From positions 62,001 through 126,000 of the forward strand of contig DUVN01000005.1 of NCBI GenBank assembly GCA_012841015.1: DNA of 64,000 nt. The letters are read 5' to 3'. The notes beneath the pieces were generated by a model that searched no databases, had not been told where the DNA came from, and was given only the letters and a program-made list of their open reading frames with translations. A program made the translations under genes and the position numbers. Of this stretch, positions 39,968 through 49,658 are shown piece by piece. The DNA is from Clostridiaceae bacterium (GTDB lineage: Bacteria > Bacillota > Clostridia > Saccharofermentanales > DTU023). How positions within the stretch are numbered: position 1 is the first letter of the stretch; every line of letters starts with the position of its first letter.

Positions 39968-41581
39968 CTATTTGACGTTAATCTCGGTCCCGAGTATGTA
40001 TTGATCGAGCCGTGGCGTCCAGTCAATGTTTTTCTCATTGATTCCATAGACATCAATTTGCTGCCAGAGGTAGATATAAGGGCATTCATCGAACAAAAAT
40101 TTCTGAATATCGACGGCAACCGCATCCCTTCCATCAACGTCCACAGCGCGCAGTTTGGCAAGCAAATCATCAAGCTCCTTATTGGTGAAGTAGCTCGTAA
40201 TACCGCCTGTCTCCAACGCACCTGCCAAGTGGCCATCGGGTGTCTGTGGTTTAGCACCCCAGTTCCACGAGAAGAGTCCCTTACCTTGGTGCATTTCTTG
40301 CCCATTGATAAAGGCTGCACGATACGCATTGTATTCCATTTTATTGAGGTTAATGGTCAAGCCTATATCTTCCAAATAGCCTGCAATCGCAAGCGTTGCC
40401 TCTTCACACTTGAGGAAGGTATTTGGACAGTAATAGAGGTTCACCGCAAAGCCATTCTCATATCCAGCTTCTTTCAAAAGTTCTTTAGCCTTATTAGGAT
40501 CGTACGGATATCCTGCATCACCACCCGACAATTCATCACTATAACCGACATAATCTTGACGCCAAATGGTCGCCAGCTTTAAAGCATGTCCGCCATAAAT
40601 GTTTTTGATAATGGTATCGCGGTCAATCGCGTAATTGAGCGCTTGACGAACTCTTTTATCGGCCAATTCTTTAGGGCTATCCTCGTTCAATACGTCAATG
40701 CCCACGTAAGCAACGCGCTTACTTAGCGCCGTTGTAGCCTTATATCCTTCATTGGAATCGACTGTTTCAATGTAGTCCGGGCTGAGGTCTGTAACAATGT
40801 CAATATTGCCTGCTAAGAGTTCCGCCAATCGTGTCGAAGCTTCCGGTATGGTGCGAAAGACGATACGATCAGTCTTCGGTGCTCCATCCCAATAATTTTC
40901 GTTTGCAAGCAGTTCAATATGGCTATTGGTGACCCATTCTCCTAACTTGTAAGGTCCACAGCCGATGGGATCGGTCCCGAATTTATCGGGTCCGACTTCT
41001 TCTGTATACTTCGGAGGAAGTATCGCTAAGTCGTACAGGCGAATTGGCATGTCATTACACGGTTTATCCGAGATGATGTCAATCTTATACTCGTCAACAA
41101 CTTTCCATTCGCTGACAACTTTCAGGTTATACGTCGTGCGACCAGTGTCAGGTTCGAACATCCGCTTCAACGTGTAGGCAACAGCGTCAGCGTTAAAGGG
41201 TTCACCATTGGTGAATTCGACGCCTTCTCGTAAAGTGAATCGCCATGTTCGTTCATCCACTTGCTCCCAAGAGGTTGCAAGGCACGGTATTAACTCACGA
41301 CCGTCGGCAGCGACACGAACTAGGTAATCGTAAAGATTGTAGCTCAAATTACCACCAACAGCTGCACCTGCGATCTGAGGATCCATTCCTTCCGGCTCGG
41401 CTGAGGCCGCGATGGTCACGACACTCGGATCAGTTTTTGGCTCGGGCTTTGATTCGGATGCTTGACTGCCATCTGCTTTTGACGGATCAGCATCGGGTGA
41501 CTTACTTGAAGAACAACCGAGTGATCCGAGAACCATGATGACTACAAGCAAAAGCGCAAGTAACCACTTCATCTTTCTCAT
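39968..41581 (-). CDS. oppA: Oligopeptide/dipeptide ABC transporter substrate-binding lipoprotein
   Basis: The N-terminus is a lipoprotein signal (MRKMKWLLALLLVVIMVLGSLGC) with lipobox LGSLGC, then a Ser/Lys/Asp/Glu-rich linker. The SBP_bac_5 domain is clear: SAEPEGMDPQ, TWRFTLREGVEFTNGEPFNADAVAYTLKRM, GTDPIGCGPYKL, and RQALNYAIDRDTIIKNIYGG. ATG 41581 directly follows GGAGGAGAAG; the track start (ATG 41596) lies inside that ribosome binding site. Unusually for opp operons it is encoded between the permease and ATPase genes. Substrate is probably peptides, possibly acylated ones given the neighbours. Confidence 0.93.
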   Translation of the reverse strand: MRKMKWLLALLLVVIMVLGSLGCSSSKSPDADPSKADGSQASESKPEPKTDPSVVTIAASAEPEGMDPQIAGAAVGGNLSYNLYDYLVRVAADGRELIPCLATSWEQVDERTWRFTLREGVEFTNGEPFNADAVAYTLKRMFEPDTGRTTYNLKVVSEWKVVDEYKIDIISDKPCNDMPIRLYDLAILPPKYTEEVGPDKFGTDPIGCGPYKLGEWVTNSHIELLANENYWDGAPKTDRIVFRTIPEASTRLAELLAGNIDIVTDLSPDYIETVDSNEGYKATTALSKRVAYVGIDVLNEDSPKELADKRVRQALNYAIDRDTIIKNIYGGHALKLATIWRQDYVGYSDELSGGDAGYPYDPNKAKELLKEAGYENGFAVNLYYCPNTFLKCEEATLAIAGYLEDIGLTINLNKMEYNAYRAAFINGQEMHQGKGLFSWNWGAKPQTPDGHLAGALETGGITSYFTNKELDDLLAKLRAVDVDGRDAVAVDIQKFLFDECPYIYLWQQIDVYGINEKNIDWTPRLDQYILGTEINVK

Positions 41582-41646
41582 TTTCTTCTCCTCCATTCTC
41601 AGTGTTAATTTAATTCAGACAAAGAAGCTTATTTACTTCTTCAACT

Positions 41647-42510
41647 CTATTGACTCCCTCTCAGACGAGGGTCACGGATATCTCTCAACCAATCACCGAT
41701 AAAATTGATCGACAGTGTAACAAGGAAAATCGCAATACCTGGAATAATCGTCAACCAGCCTGCTGTGTATGTGTAGGTACGCCCCGTCGCAATCATCTGG
41801 CCCCACGATGGAATCGAAACAGGTAAACCCATTCCGAGGAATGTTAGCGATGCTTCTGAAAGGATCGTATTGGCCATGTTCATCGTTGCAATGACAATGG
41901 CATGGTCAATAACATTAGGCAAAATATGACGGAAGATAACACGTCCGCTCGAACAACCGATCACCTCCGCAGAGATGACATACTCACGCCTGCGAATAGA
42001 GAGCACTTCTGCCCTTATGGTTCTTGTGTACGATACCCATCCAGTAATGCCGAGAACGAGGACGATGTTTCGCAGCCCTGAGCCTAGCGCGACCATAAAC
42101 ACCAACGCCATGAACATGAACGGAAAAGCGAGCATCACATCGACAATCCGCATGATAATCGAATCGACGCGACCTCCGAAATATCCCGCGATTAACCCCA
42201 ATGACGTACCTATGAGGAGCGAGATGATACCGGCAATCACCGCGACGAGAAGTGAAATCCTTGAACCGTAGACGAGACGCGAAAAGACATCTCGCCCGAC
42301 TTCATCTGTACCTAACAGATGGCCTTTCGAATCTTTCGCAAACGGGCGAATGAATATCTCCCCTGGGTTCGTCTTGCTCGGATCATGCGTCGCTAAAAGA
42401 GGCGCAGCGAGCGAAGTGAACACCCAAATAATAATCACAATAAAGCTTAACTTAACAATCAGTCGCGAGCTCTTGATTTGTTGCCAAAATGATGTTTGGG
42501 ATCTCTTCAT
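41647..42510 (-). CDS. oppC: Oligopeptide ABC transporter permease OppC
   Basis: The protein has the N-terminal OppC helix (LIVKLSFIVIIIWVFTSLAAPLLA), HLLGTDEVGRDVFSRLVYGSRISL, and six membrane segments. The ATPase-contact loop reads EVIGCSSGRVIFRHILPNV in the place of the EAA motif. A GGAGG site lies before ATG 42510. It starts 13 bases after the oppB stop, and together the two form the pore. Confidence 0.93.
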   Translation of the reverse strand: MKRSQTSFWQQIKSSRLIVKLSFIVIIIWVFTSLAAPLLATHDPSKTNPGEIFIRPFAKDSKGHLLGTDEVGRDVFSRLVYGSRISLLVAVIAGIISLLIGTSLGLIAGYFGGRVDSIIMRIVDVMLAFPFMFMALVFMVALGSGLRNIVLVLGITGWVSYTRTIRAEVLSIRRREYVISAEVIGCSSGRVIFRHILPNVIDHAIVIATMNMANTILSEASLTFLGMGLPVSIPSWGQMIATGRTYTYTAGWLTIIPGIAIFLVTLSINFIGDWLRDIRDPRLRGSQ

Positions 42511-42523
42511 CGTTTACCACCTC

Positions 42524-43441
42524 CTATCGGACACGAATGCGTGGATCGATGACTGAATAGAGTAAATCTACAATCAGATTGATCACGACAAACAACAAGG
42601 CCATCAAGACTACAGAAGCTTGAACAACGGGATAATCGTAGACCATGATTGCATTGATCAAGAGACGACCGATTCCAGGATAAGAAAACACTGTTTCGAC
42701 GACGATCGATCCTCCTAACAAATGCCCCACCTGAATCGAGATCAGTGTGATCACGGCGATAAGACTATTGCGCAAACCATGTCCTATGTAGAGCCGAAAG
42801 GGCGATACGCCTTTTGCTTTAGCTGCCTTCATATAGTCTTGATTCATGACAGATAACATCGAGTTTCGCGTCATACGCACGGTACTCGTCGCTAAGCCCA
42901 TCGCCAAGGTAACGGACGGTAGGATGAGGTGCTTCAACGAACCCCATCCAGATGGTGGCAAAATTTTTAACTTCACCGCAAACAGCATCATTAAGATGAG
43001 CCCAAGCCAAAATGACGGAATCGATCGACCGGCAATCGTCACTGTCGTCATGACGCTATCAATGAGCGAGTTTCGCTTTACTGCCGCGAGAACACCGACG
43101 ACGATGGCGAGAGGGACTGCCAGTAAGAGCGACACTCCAACTAACTGCAACGTGAATGGAAGTGCGTCTTTGATCATGTTGACGACAGGCTGTTTATAAC
43201 GATAGGAACGCCCCAAATTAAGGCTGGCCATGTCTTTCATGAAATTCACGTATTGCACATGAATAGGCTGGTCAAGTCCCAAGCTCCTTTTCAAGTCTTC
43301 GTAATCGGCTTTCGTCGCGTTAGGGTCAAGCATCAAAGTAGCAGGATCGCCCACAACCCTCAGGAGAAAAAAGACGAGAGTTGAGACAACCAGCAAGACA
43401 ATGACTGCTTGCAAGCATCGTTTACCCATGTATAAAAGCAC
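42524..43441 (-). CDS. oppB: Oligopeptide ABC transporter permease OppB
   Basis: Typical OppB/DppB features are the N-terminal helix (LQAVIVLLVVSTLVFFLLRVVGDPA), the LGLDQPIHVQYVNFM segment, and the EAA-like loop MKAAKAKGVSPFRLYIGHGLRNSL followed by VVETVFSYPGIGRLLINAI. The start is GTG 43441 with GGGAG ten bases upstream; ATG 43429 is an alternative. It is the first permease gene of the operon and lies 111 bases after the M32 peptidase gene. Confidence 0.92.
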   Translation of the reverse strand: MLLYMGKRCLQAVIVLLVVSTLVFFLLRVVGDPATLMLDPNATKADYEDLKRSLGLDQPIHVQYVNFMKDMASLNLGRSYRYKQPVVNMIKDALPFTLQLVGVSLLLAVPLAIVVGVLAAVKRNSLIDSVMTTVTIAGRSIPSFWLGLILMMLFAVKLKILPPSGWGSLKHLILPSVTLAMGLATSTVRMTRNSMLSVMNQDYMKAAKAKGVSPFRLYIGHGLRNSLIAVITLISIQVGHLLGGSIVVETVFSYPGIGRLLINAIMVYDYPVVQASVVLMALLFVVINLIVDLLYSVIDPRIRVR

Positions 43442-43552
43442 TTGACTATCACTCCCGTTCTATCGCACGTTGTGAACGCACATTCGCCATGAATAGATCT
43501 TCACGAAGATGAGCTTTGTAAACTGCTCCTCCCTTAGATGAATCTAGCCACT

Positions 43553-45100
43553 TCAATCGACCACGTCAGGTGTGTCGACGGCGACACCAAATAGGTTGAA
43601 ATATTTGTCTTCCAGATATTCCAGATAATCTCTGCTGCTGATCTCTTTACCCGTCACTTTTCGCATCAGCTCCATCGTCGGGTATGTATAACCATGTTGA
43701 TGGATTCGATCCTTGAACCATTGATTGATATCATCGAAATAACCGTTGCTCAAATGGTTGTAGAAATCAGGTATATCGACAAGCAAACATTTTCTTAATG
43801 CACCATCGAAAATATTACCCATCGGATACGACTGGAATTTGCCGAAATCTTCAGTCCAATGCACGTCTTGCAGACATCCTTCAAAATCGTTGTCAGGACG
43901 AATCCCCAACGACTCTTCGTACTTGTCGCCCCAAATTTCAGGTAACTTAGAAAAATCGAGCACGCGATCGAACATGTCTTTCTCAATCTCAAAGCGGATC
44001 ACAGGATGGATGCTGTATGTCAACTCATCAGCCGTCGTCCGCTTTAAAGTAGGCTTAACTTTTAGCAGCGCCCGCACAAACTGTTCGACGGGAATACCCA
44101 AGACCTGCGGGAAACGCTCTTGGACAAATGGATAAAAATAATCCCAAAAATCAGGCGTACGGCAGATCATGTTTTCGTAAAACCTGCTTTGCGATTCGTG
44201 GGCGCTCCCCGTCATCCCGCCCCACAATCCTGCATCGACGACTTCCTGGGACGACCCTATGCTGTACAGCGAATGACCCATCTCATGGACGGCCGTAAAC
44301 AAGTTGTCGATTCCGAAATTGCCCCTAGAAACAGTAACACGCCCGTCATGCGGGCCTATGGAACCACTCCATGCGTGTACAACCTTCGCAAAACTAGCCT
44401 TTTCACTCGTATAACCGAACTGATGTGTCAAATAGCGATACAGAGCATCGACATCGGTCACACTTTCATAGAACACATCGAGGAAACTGTCATCAATTTC
44501 TTCACATGCCGGCAAAACTTTAAACATGATATCGGAGACGCCTTCTTTAAGCTCCTTCAGTAGACATCCGCACTCATCGACAGTCAGATCCTCATCGTAG
44601 TCGTTCATCAGAACTTCTAACGGATGCTTGTTCGGATCGATCAACTGACACACTTTGTATTTGATCTCGAAATAGTTTTCCAATGCTGGGCGCCAGATAT
44701 GATAATCATTTTTCGCCCTAGCAGCATGCCAAGCAGCATCACAGACAAAATGAGCTTCCGTCAACTCGATCTGCAGATCAGCAGGCACTTTCGTACACTG
44801 GTAAAAACAATGCAAAAATCTCCTCACCACACCGCGATCGATATCACATTCCCATCCATCAGGATCTGCCCCTGCCAAAATATCGGCGATACGGTAGCTC
44901 TCTTTTGCAGTAAATAATTCTGCCCTTTTCGCCGTCAAAAACGTTCTTGATTCGACATGCCAGTCTCGACCTGACGGCGGTAGATACGCTTTAAAATCCC
45001 ATTTCATCAGATTGAGTACACCATCATATAAACGGCTCTCGTACAGTATGTCGCGCGCGCATTGAAGTGCTTCATGTTCTCTTTTTGTTATCCTAGACAT
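43553..45100 (-). CDS. M32 family carboxypeptidase (Taq type)
   Basis: The zinc-binding HExxH is HEMGH at residues 272-276, followed by the family signature GSAHESQSRFYENMI, which supplies the third ligand. The C-terminal half also matches (LKRTTADELTYSIHPVIRFEIEKDMF, RKVTGKEISSRDYLEYLEDKY). M32 enzymes are cytosolic metallocarboxypeptidases removing C-terminal residues from peptides; 515 residues is the usual length. GGGAG precedes the ATG. Lying just upstream of the opp genes and downstream of deacylase genes, it would trim imported peptides. Confidence 0.93.
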   Translation of the reverse strand: MSRITKREHEALQCARDILYESRLYDGVLNLMKWDFKAYLPPSGRDWHVESRTFLTAKRAELFTAKESYRIADILAGADPDGWECDIDRGVVRRFLHCFYQCTKVPADLQIELTEAHFVCDAAWHAARAKNDYHIWRPALENYFEIKYKVCQLIDPNKHPLEVLMNDYDEDLTVDECGCLLKELKEGVSDIMFKVLPACEEIDDSFLDVFYESVTDVDALYRYLTHQFGYTSEKASFAKVVHAWSGSIGPHDGRVTVSRGNFGIDNLFTAVHEMGHSLYSIGSSQEVVDAGLWGGMTGSAHESQSRFYENMICRTPDFWDYFYPFVQERFPQVLGIPVEQFVRALLKVKPTLKRTTADELTYSIHPVIRFEIEKDMFDRVLDFSKLPEIWGDKYEESLGIRPDNDFEGCLQDVHWTEDFGKFQSYPMGNIFDGALRKCLLVDIPDFYNHLSNGYFDDINQWFKDRIHQHGYTYPTMELMRKVTGKEISSRDYLEYLEDKYFNLFGVAVDTPDVVD

Positions 45101-45154
45101 AAGTCAACTCCCGTCCATCGTCTCGTTAAGTCATCAAAACAACCAGTACTCAGT

Positions 45155-45922
45155 TCAATCTAATTTCAGAAGCTTCATAATGTTGCCTGCAAACAATTTC
45201 TGCTTCCTCTCCTCACTCACATCCATCGCCATCAAAGGCTCGATATTGTCAGCGAACCTGTAGAGCCGGAGAGGGTTTGCATCTGAACCGTACAGTATCT
45301 TGTCGTCGCACCGCATCCACTCGAACATCTGCGGACCCAACTGTGGGAATAACCGAACGTATTCCGAAAATGTAATCGTCGTATCCAAATACACGTTCGG
45401 ATGTTTTGCTACCATGACCGGGTCTAAGCTGAGCGGATTACCGTGAGCAATGATCAGTTTCGCCTCAGGGTAACGGATGGCGAGCTCGTCAATGTCGACC
45501 GAGTTAGCGTACGAAAGACGCGCATATTGCGTATAGATAGAACCAGTATGAATCAGAATTGGGATATCAAGTCGGATACACATCTCAATGACTGGGCCAA
45601 GACGAGGGTCTAAGAGCGAGAAATTCTGCAAAGGCGGATGCAACTTTAATCCTTTAAATCCGTATTTTTCCACCGCAAATTTCAATTCTTCTGCCGCATG
45701 TTCCTCCGTCGGCACAACACACGCGTAACCCATGAGTCGGTCAGGATATTGCTGAACGAGCTTGCCGACAAATGCGTTATCGGAATAGCCTAGACTGTCA
45801 TTCCCGGGCACAATCGGCATCACGATCGCCATATCGATGTGATGTTCATCCATCGCGCTCAAAAAGTCAGATACTTCACCACGGTTCTCGCGGATATGAA
45901 CGTGGGAGTCAATAATTTTCAC
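45155..45922 (-). CDS. Amidohydrolase family protein (Amidohydro_2 / COG2159 type)
   Basis: This TIM-barrel hydrolase shows the metal-site pattern IIDSHVHI near the N-terminus, GLKLHPP, a His in ILIHTGS, a His in LIIAHGN and the catalytic Asp in ILYGSDANP. COG2159 members include decarboxylases and hydrolases of small carboxylates and amides. The start is GTG 45922 with GGAGAAG upstream. It lies between the deacylase pair and the M32 peptidase, all on one strand with short gaps, so it probably acts on an intermediate of the same pathway. The exact reaction is not predictable. Confidence 0.85.
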   Translation of the reverse strand: MKIIDSHVHIRENRGEVSDFLSAMDEHHIDMAIVMPIVPGNDSLGYSDNAFVGKLVQQYPDRLMGYACVVPTEEHAAEELKFAVEKYGFKGLKLHPPLQNFSLLDPRLGPVIEMCIRLDIPILIHTGSIYTQYARLSYANSVDIDELAIRYPEAKLIIAHGNPLSLDPVMVAKHPNVYLDTTITFSEYVRLFPQLGPQMFEWMRCDDKILYGSDANPLRLYRFADNIEPLMAMDVSEERKQKLFAGNIMKLLKLD

Positions 45923-45967
45923 TGTTCTTCTCCATTTCTATTAAAAGCATCACAACGCATTAGCGCA

Positions 45968-46981
45968 TCACCCATTGCTGACGCACTTCGCATTTGCTTG
46001 ATTGCAGAGGATGTAAGCGTAGTCGCCGGGGTGAACCTTTGTCATAAAGCCGCGAAGCATCAAAAACACCGTTTCCTCGCAAGGTGCAAAAATCTCTTCA
46101 ATGACTTTAAGTGTCAACGGATTTCTAACTTGAGCGATCAATGTTCCCTTAGGTACTGATTTGTTGAGGTAGTCACCACCTACCATCGGATAAAACATTC
46201 CGCCGTGTTTCGGGCGAATTAACGGGCGTTCCGTCGCTAGGTATTGTGTCTTCGGTAACACGAGATCGCCTTCTATCATGCCCATTTTCTTCATGATGTT
46301 GAAATTGCCTTGGACACTTCCGCCGATGATGTCCATCGGTAAGACCATCCCACTCCCAACTTCCGCGATGATCGAAGGTTTGCCAAGCTCAGTCATGTAC
46401 CCTGTTAGACTGCCAGCGTATGCAGCCGTCGGGCCAGCAGGCGGTCCATCGTAGATATACTCCAATCCGTATGCAAACGCATACTCAAGAATTTCATCAT
46501 TAAGAGCCCCCGTTGTGCGCTTAACTAGCACGTAGTTGATGGCCGTTCCGTAACCTCCCCCATGCCAGTCGATGAGCATATCAGCTTCACGACACAAGGG
46601 AGATACGGCAGCCGCAAGCTGTTCCGTAAACCATCCACGCGGGTTCCCGGGATACGTGCGATTCATGTTGTATTGATCCGTCGGAGTATTTCGCGTTCCA
46701 GCCTCGAAACCGATCGGATTCTGACAAGGAACGGCAATAATCGTACCGGACAGCGTCTCTAAATCGACTTGCTCAATCGTCTGACGGATACACTCCAACC
46801 CTCCAAAGGCATCTCCATGTGAAAGTGCGGTTAACAGCAACCGTGGCCCAGGTCGTTTTCCATTTAATATGTGAACGGGGATTCCCACATCATACCCGCT
46901 TGCCATCTTAGTGACGGGCAGTGTTGCATACGTGCGCTCCCCCGCTTCAACTTCGATCCCTAATACGTTTACTTTTGCCAT
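45968..46981 (-). CDS. Succinylglutamate desuccinylase/aspartoacylase family deacylase, copy 1
   Basis: The zinc carboxypeptidase-like fold of AstE/AspA is indicated by LLLTALSHGDAFGGLECI (zinc ligands His and Glu near residues 55-63), AVPCQNPIGFEAGTRNTPTDQYNMNRTYPGN and MLIDWHGGGYGTAINY. Such enzymes remove N-acyl groups from amino acids or amides. The protein is closely similar throughout to the next gene, for example in GTIIAVPCQNPIGF and IRPKHGGMFYP, so the pair arose by duplication. ATG 46981 has GGAGATA upstream. Substrate specificity is unknown. Confidence 0.87.
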   Translation of the reverse strand: MAKVNVLGIEVEAGERTYATLPVTKMASGYDVGIPVHILNGKRPGPRLLLTALSHGDAFGGLECIRQTIEQVDLETLSGTIIAVPCQNPIGFEAGTRNTPTDQYNMNRTYPGNPRGWFTEQLAAAVSPLCREADMLIDWHGGGYGTAINYVLVKRTTGALNDEILEYAFAYGLEYIYDGPPAGPTAAYAGSLTGYMTELGKPSIIAEVGSGMVLPMDIIGGSVQGNFNIMKKMGMIEGDLVLPKTQYLATERPLIRPKHGGMFYPMVGGDYLNKSVPKGTLIAQVRNPLTLKVIEEIFAPCEETVFLMLRGFMTKVHPGDYAYILCNQANAKCVSNG

Positions 46982-47035
46982 TTTTCTATCTCCACCGTTT
47001 TGTTTTTGTGATTCATTACATCCGACCGCTGACGC

Positions 47036-48052
47036 TTACGTTTCATTTTCGATCAATTCTGCGGTGGATAGGTCTCCAAGGATATAGGCGTACGAACCGG
47101 GGTGAACCCTCGTCATAAGTCCACGGATATCTAAGAACACCGTCTGTTCACAAGGTGCGTATATTTCCTCGATAACCTCCAACGTCAAAGGACATCTCAC
47201 TTGAGACATCAGCGTTCCGCGCGGGACGACCTTATTTAAACACTCAGGCCCACACACGGGGTAAAAGAGACCTCCATTTTTTGGTCGAACGAGCGGCCGA
47301 TCCTTAATCACCCACTGTTTCGCAGGCAACACAGGTTCACCAGGCAACATACCCATCTTTTTCATTACGTTGAAGACGCCACGGACACAATTACCGATTA
47401 TGTCAAAGGGAACGTCCATTCCGGCACCAATCTCTGCGACAAGACCGACCTTTCCTAAACTCTGCATATAGCTTGAAAGGTTCCCCATATAAGCCGTCGC
47501 AGGTCCCGCAGGATTGCCTCCGTAGTAATACTCCATACCGAAAGCAAGCCCTAATTCCCTATCTTTATCCGTATAGCCACCGGCACCTAGCCTGAGAAGC
47601 ATGTAATTGATGGCACAACCAAACCCACCGCCATGCCAATCGATGAGCACATCTGCAAAATCACAGAGAGGCGAAATCGTAGCAGCCATCATCTCTGTGA
47701 TCCATCCTCTCTCATTTCCCGGGTACGTCCGATTCATGTTGTACGAATCAGTCGTTGTGTTTCTTGTTCCACCGGCAAAACCGATCGGATTCTGACAGGG
47801 AACTGCAATGATTGCTCCCTTTAACACATCAATATCGACTTGCTCCAACACTTGTCGAATGCATTCAAGGCCCGTTGTTGCATCTCCGTGCGAGAGCGCC
47901 GTGAGTAAAATAACGGGGCCAGCTTCATGCCCATTGACAACGTGGACCGGGATCTCCAACGTAAGACCACTAGCCAATGTTGTTACTGGCAACGTCCCAT
48001 ACCCTCTCGTTCCAGATTGAACTTCAATTCCCATCACATTTCGCATCGTCAT
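47036..48052 (-). CDS. Succinylglutamate desuccinylase/aspartoacylase family deacylase, copy 2
   Basis: This paralogue of the neighbouring gene has the same motifs: LLTALSHGDATTGLECI, AVPCQNPIGFAGGTRNTTTDSYNMNRTYPGNERGW and VLIDWHGGGFGCAINYM. The ORF track starts 15 residues earlier; ATG 48052 (MTMRNVMGIEVQSG) lies just after GGAGAGGG and gives 338 residues, equal to copy 1. It is the first gene of the deacylase-peptidase-transporter unit and follows a promoter-bearing AT-rich region. The two copies may differ in acyl group or amino-acid preference. Confidence 0.86.
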   Translation of the reverse strand: MTMRNVMGIEVQSGTRGYGTLPVTTLASGLTLEIPVHVVNGHEAGPVILLTALSHGDATTGLECIRQVLEQVDIDVLKGAIIAVPCQNPIGFAGGTRNTTTDSYNMNRTYPGNERGWITEMMAATISPLCDFADVLIDWHGGGFGCAINYMLLRLGAGGYTDKDRELGLAFGMEYYYGGNPAGPATAYMGNLSSYMQSLGKVGLVAEIGAGMDVPFDIIGNCVRGVFNVMKKMGMLPGEPVLPAKQWVIKDRPLVRPKNGGLFYPVCGPECLNKVVPRGTLMSQVRCPLTLEVIEEIYAPCEQTVFLDIRGLMTRVHPGSYAYILGDLSTAELIENET

Positions 48053-48585
48053 TCTTTCCCTCTCCATGCGCAGATGCGCCAGATTTGATTGATACATCTC
48101 AAGTTTTCATTACTAAGCCCAAAACGACAAAAGAACAGACATTCTCTTGCCGCACCTCCAAGATCACTGAGACATGACATAAAATGATGATTAACCTAAA
48201 CTTGCATCTGCGTCTAATATAATGATGATACTCTAAAAATAGTAATTATTCAATCATTTAGATAAGTCATTCATTTTTAAGATATCTTCTTGATAGTAAA
48301 TAATATTCAAAAAAATATCGAAATATTCTTAATTTCGAGTACAAAAGGTAGCTGTAACTCATAAATATTTCTATAGACAACTCAAAACAAGATACTGATT
48401 TAATACCGTCACCCCGCTTGTTCAAAAATATTTGTATATAAAATAACTATCGCTTGATAAATTTTCTCTATGATGACGCATTTTTAATGCAATGATGGAG
48501 AATAGCTAGAACTGAAGATTGCCATCTTACTCATCAGTGATCACAGTAATCTACTATGACTTAAATGCCGATGAGGTAAAGACAT
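48053..48585. other. AT-rich intergenic region upstream of the deacylase unit
   Basis: This gap of about 530 bases lies between the lysR stop and the first deacylase gene. It contains the promoter described separately and is strongly AT-rich. No gene or RNA is recognised. As lysR lies next door, a LysR binding site is expected here but could not be picked with confidence. Confidence 0.6.
48225..48253 (-). promoter_or_regulatory. Promoter of the deacylase-peptidase-opp unit
   Basis: The minus strand reads TTGAAT (48253-48248), 17 bases, TATCAT (48230-48225). It gives a leader of about 170 bases before the first deacylase ATG. Confidence 0.6.
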
Positions 48586-49500
48586 CTATCCTTCATCAAG
48601 GAATTGGTCTGAAGATGCGATCGCATCTAAGAAATCAAGGAAATTCCTTGTACTTCTATTGTGAAGTTGTTCGTTACTATACAGTACACACACGCTTCGT
48701 GTCATCGGATAATCGACAATTCTGAGAAGATTCACCTTTTCGCGGTTTAATGACGGAAGCAGCGGCAAGATTGCTACACCAATCCCCGCCTCAACATAGG
48801 AGACCAAGGACTCCGTGTCGTCAACTGAAAAAATGATCTGAGGTGATGCATTCCTAGCCTTGAAGTACCGATCGGTAAGACGGCGCAGCCCTTTACCTGG
48901 ATTGATGGCAATGTATTTTTCATTGATGATCTCGGAGAAAAAAACGCCTTGAGAACGCCCAAGCTTATGACCTTTTGGCACGACCAAGAAAAGTTCCTGC
49001 TTACATACTGGCCTTAACACAAAAGGCGTGTCAAACGAATCATGGAAGGGACCTGCAACAAACGCAATGTCGATTTCCGAGTCGTTCAACATGCGCGCCA
49101 CTTCATCGACCCTGCATAAAACAAACTCGAACGTGACATCGTGGTGGCCGATTGCTTCGTAGTATTTCTCGATAATAGGCGGAACGACATCCATACTTAA
49201 CGAAAACAAGTAACCGATTTTTATCTTCTCAAAGCTGCCTCTTCGTTGCTTACTGATCTCCTCAACACACTCATCTAGTTGTTCAAGGATTGATACAGTA
49301 TACCGATACAGGATTTCGCCATAATCTGATGCTGAAAGTTTATTACCCTGCCTAAGAAACAACTTGACACCCAACTCGCTCTCCAATTCCGCTATCGCGT
49401 AACTGATGCTTGGTTGCGACACATGCATTTCCTTCGCTGCATTTGAAAAATGCATGTTATCAAAGACGGCTTTGAAATAAATGAGTTGCTGTAATGTCAC
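48586..49500 (-). CDS. LysR-family transcriptional regulator
   Basis: The N-terminal winged helix is typical (MTLQQLIYFKAVFDNMHFSNAAKEMHVSQPSISYAIAELESELGVKLFLRQG), and the rest is a LysR effector-binding domain (KIGYLFSLSMDVVPPIIEKYYE ... VAFVAGPFHDSFDTPFVLRPVCKQELFLVVPKGH). The length of 304 residues is normal. The start is GTG 49500 with AAGGAGG immediately before it. It probably controls the deacylase/opp unit downstream; control of the KDPG-aldolase gene upstream is an alternative. Confidence 0.92.
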   Translation of the reverse strand: MTLQQLIYFKAVFDNMHFSNAAKEMHVSQPSISYAIAELESELGVKLFLRQGNKLSASDYGEILYRYTVSILEQLDECVEEISKQRRGSFEKIKIGYLFSLSMDVVPPIIEKYYEAIGHHDVTFEFVLCRVDEVARMLNDSEIDIAFVAGPFHDSFDTPFVLRPVCKQELFLVVPKGHKLGRSQGVFFSEIINEKYIAINPGKGLRRLTDRYFKARNASPQIIFSVDDTESLVSYVEAGIGVAILPLLPSLNREKVNLLRIVDYPMTRSVCVLYSNEQLHNRSTRNFLDFLDAIASSDQFLDEG

Positions 49501-49658
49501 GTTGCCTCCTTGTGATCTAGGAATGGCTCCTAGTCTAGTGGTGAGCCATTTGCGCGATCATATCACACGCAAACGGACGTTCACAAGCAAATTATAAGTG
49601 AGGCTACACTAATATGTCACTATTGAATCCACAATCTGATTCAGGCAATCGATTGCGG

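Noticed and set aside
40001-40582. 193-residue plus-strand ORF
   Set aside because: Antisense to oppA, whose reading frame is unambiguous.
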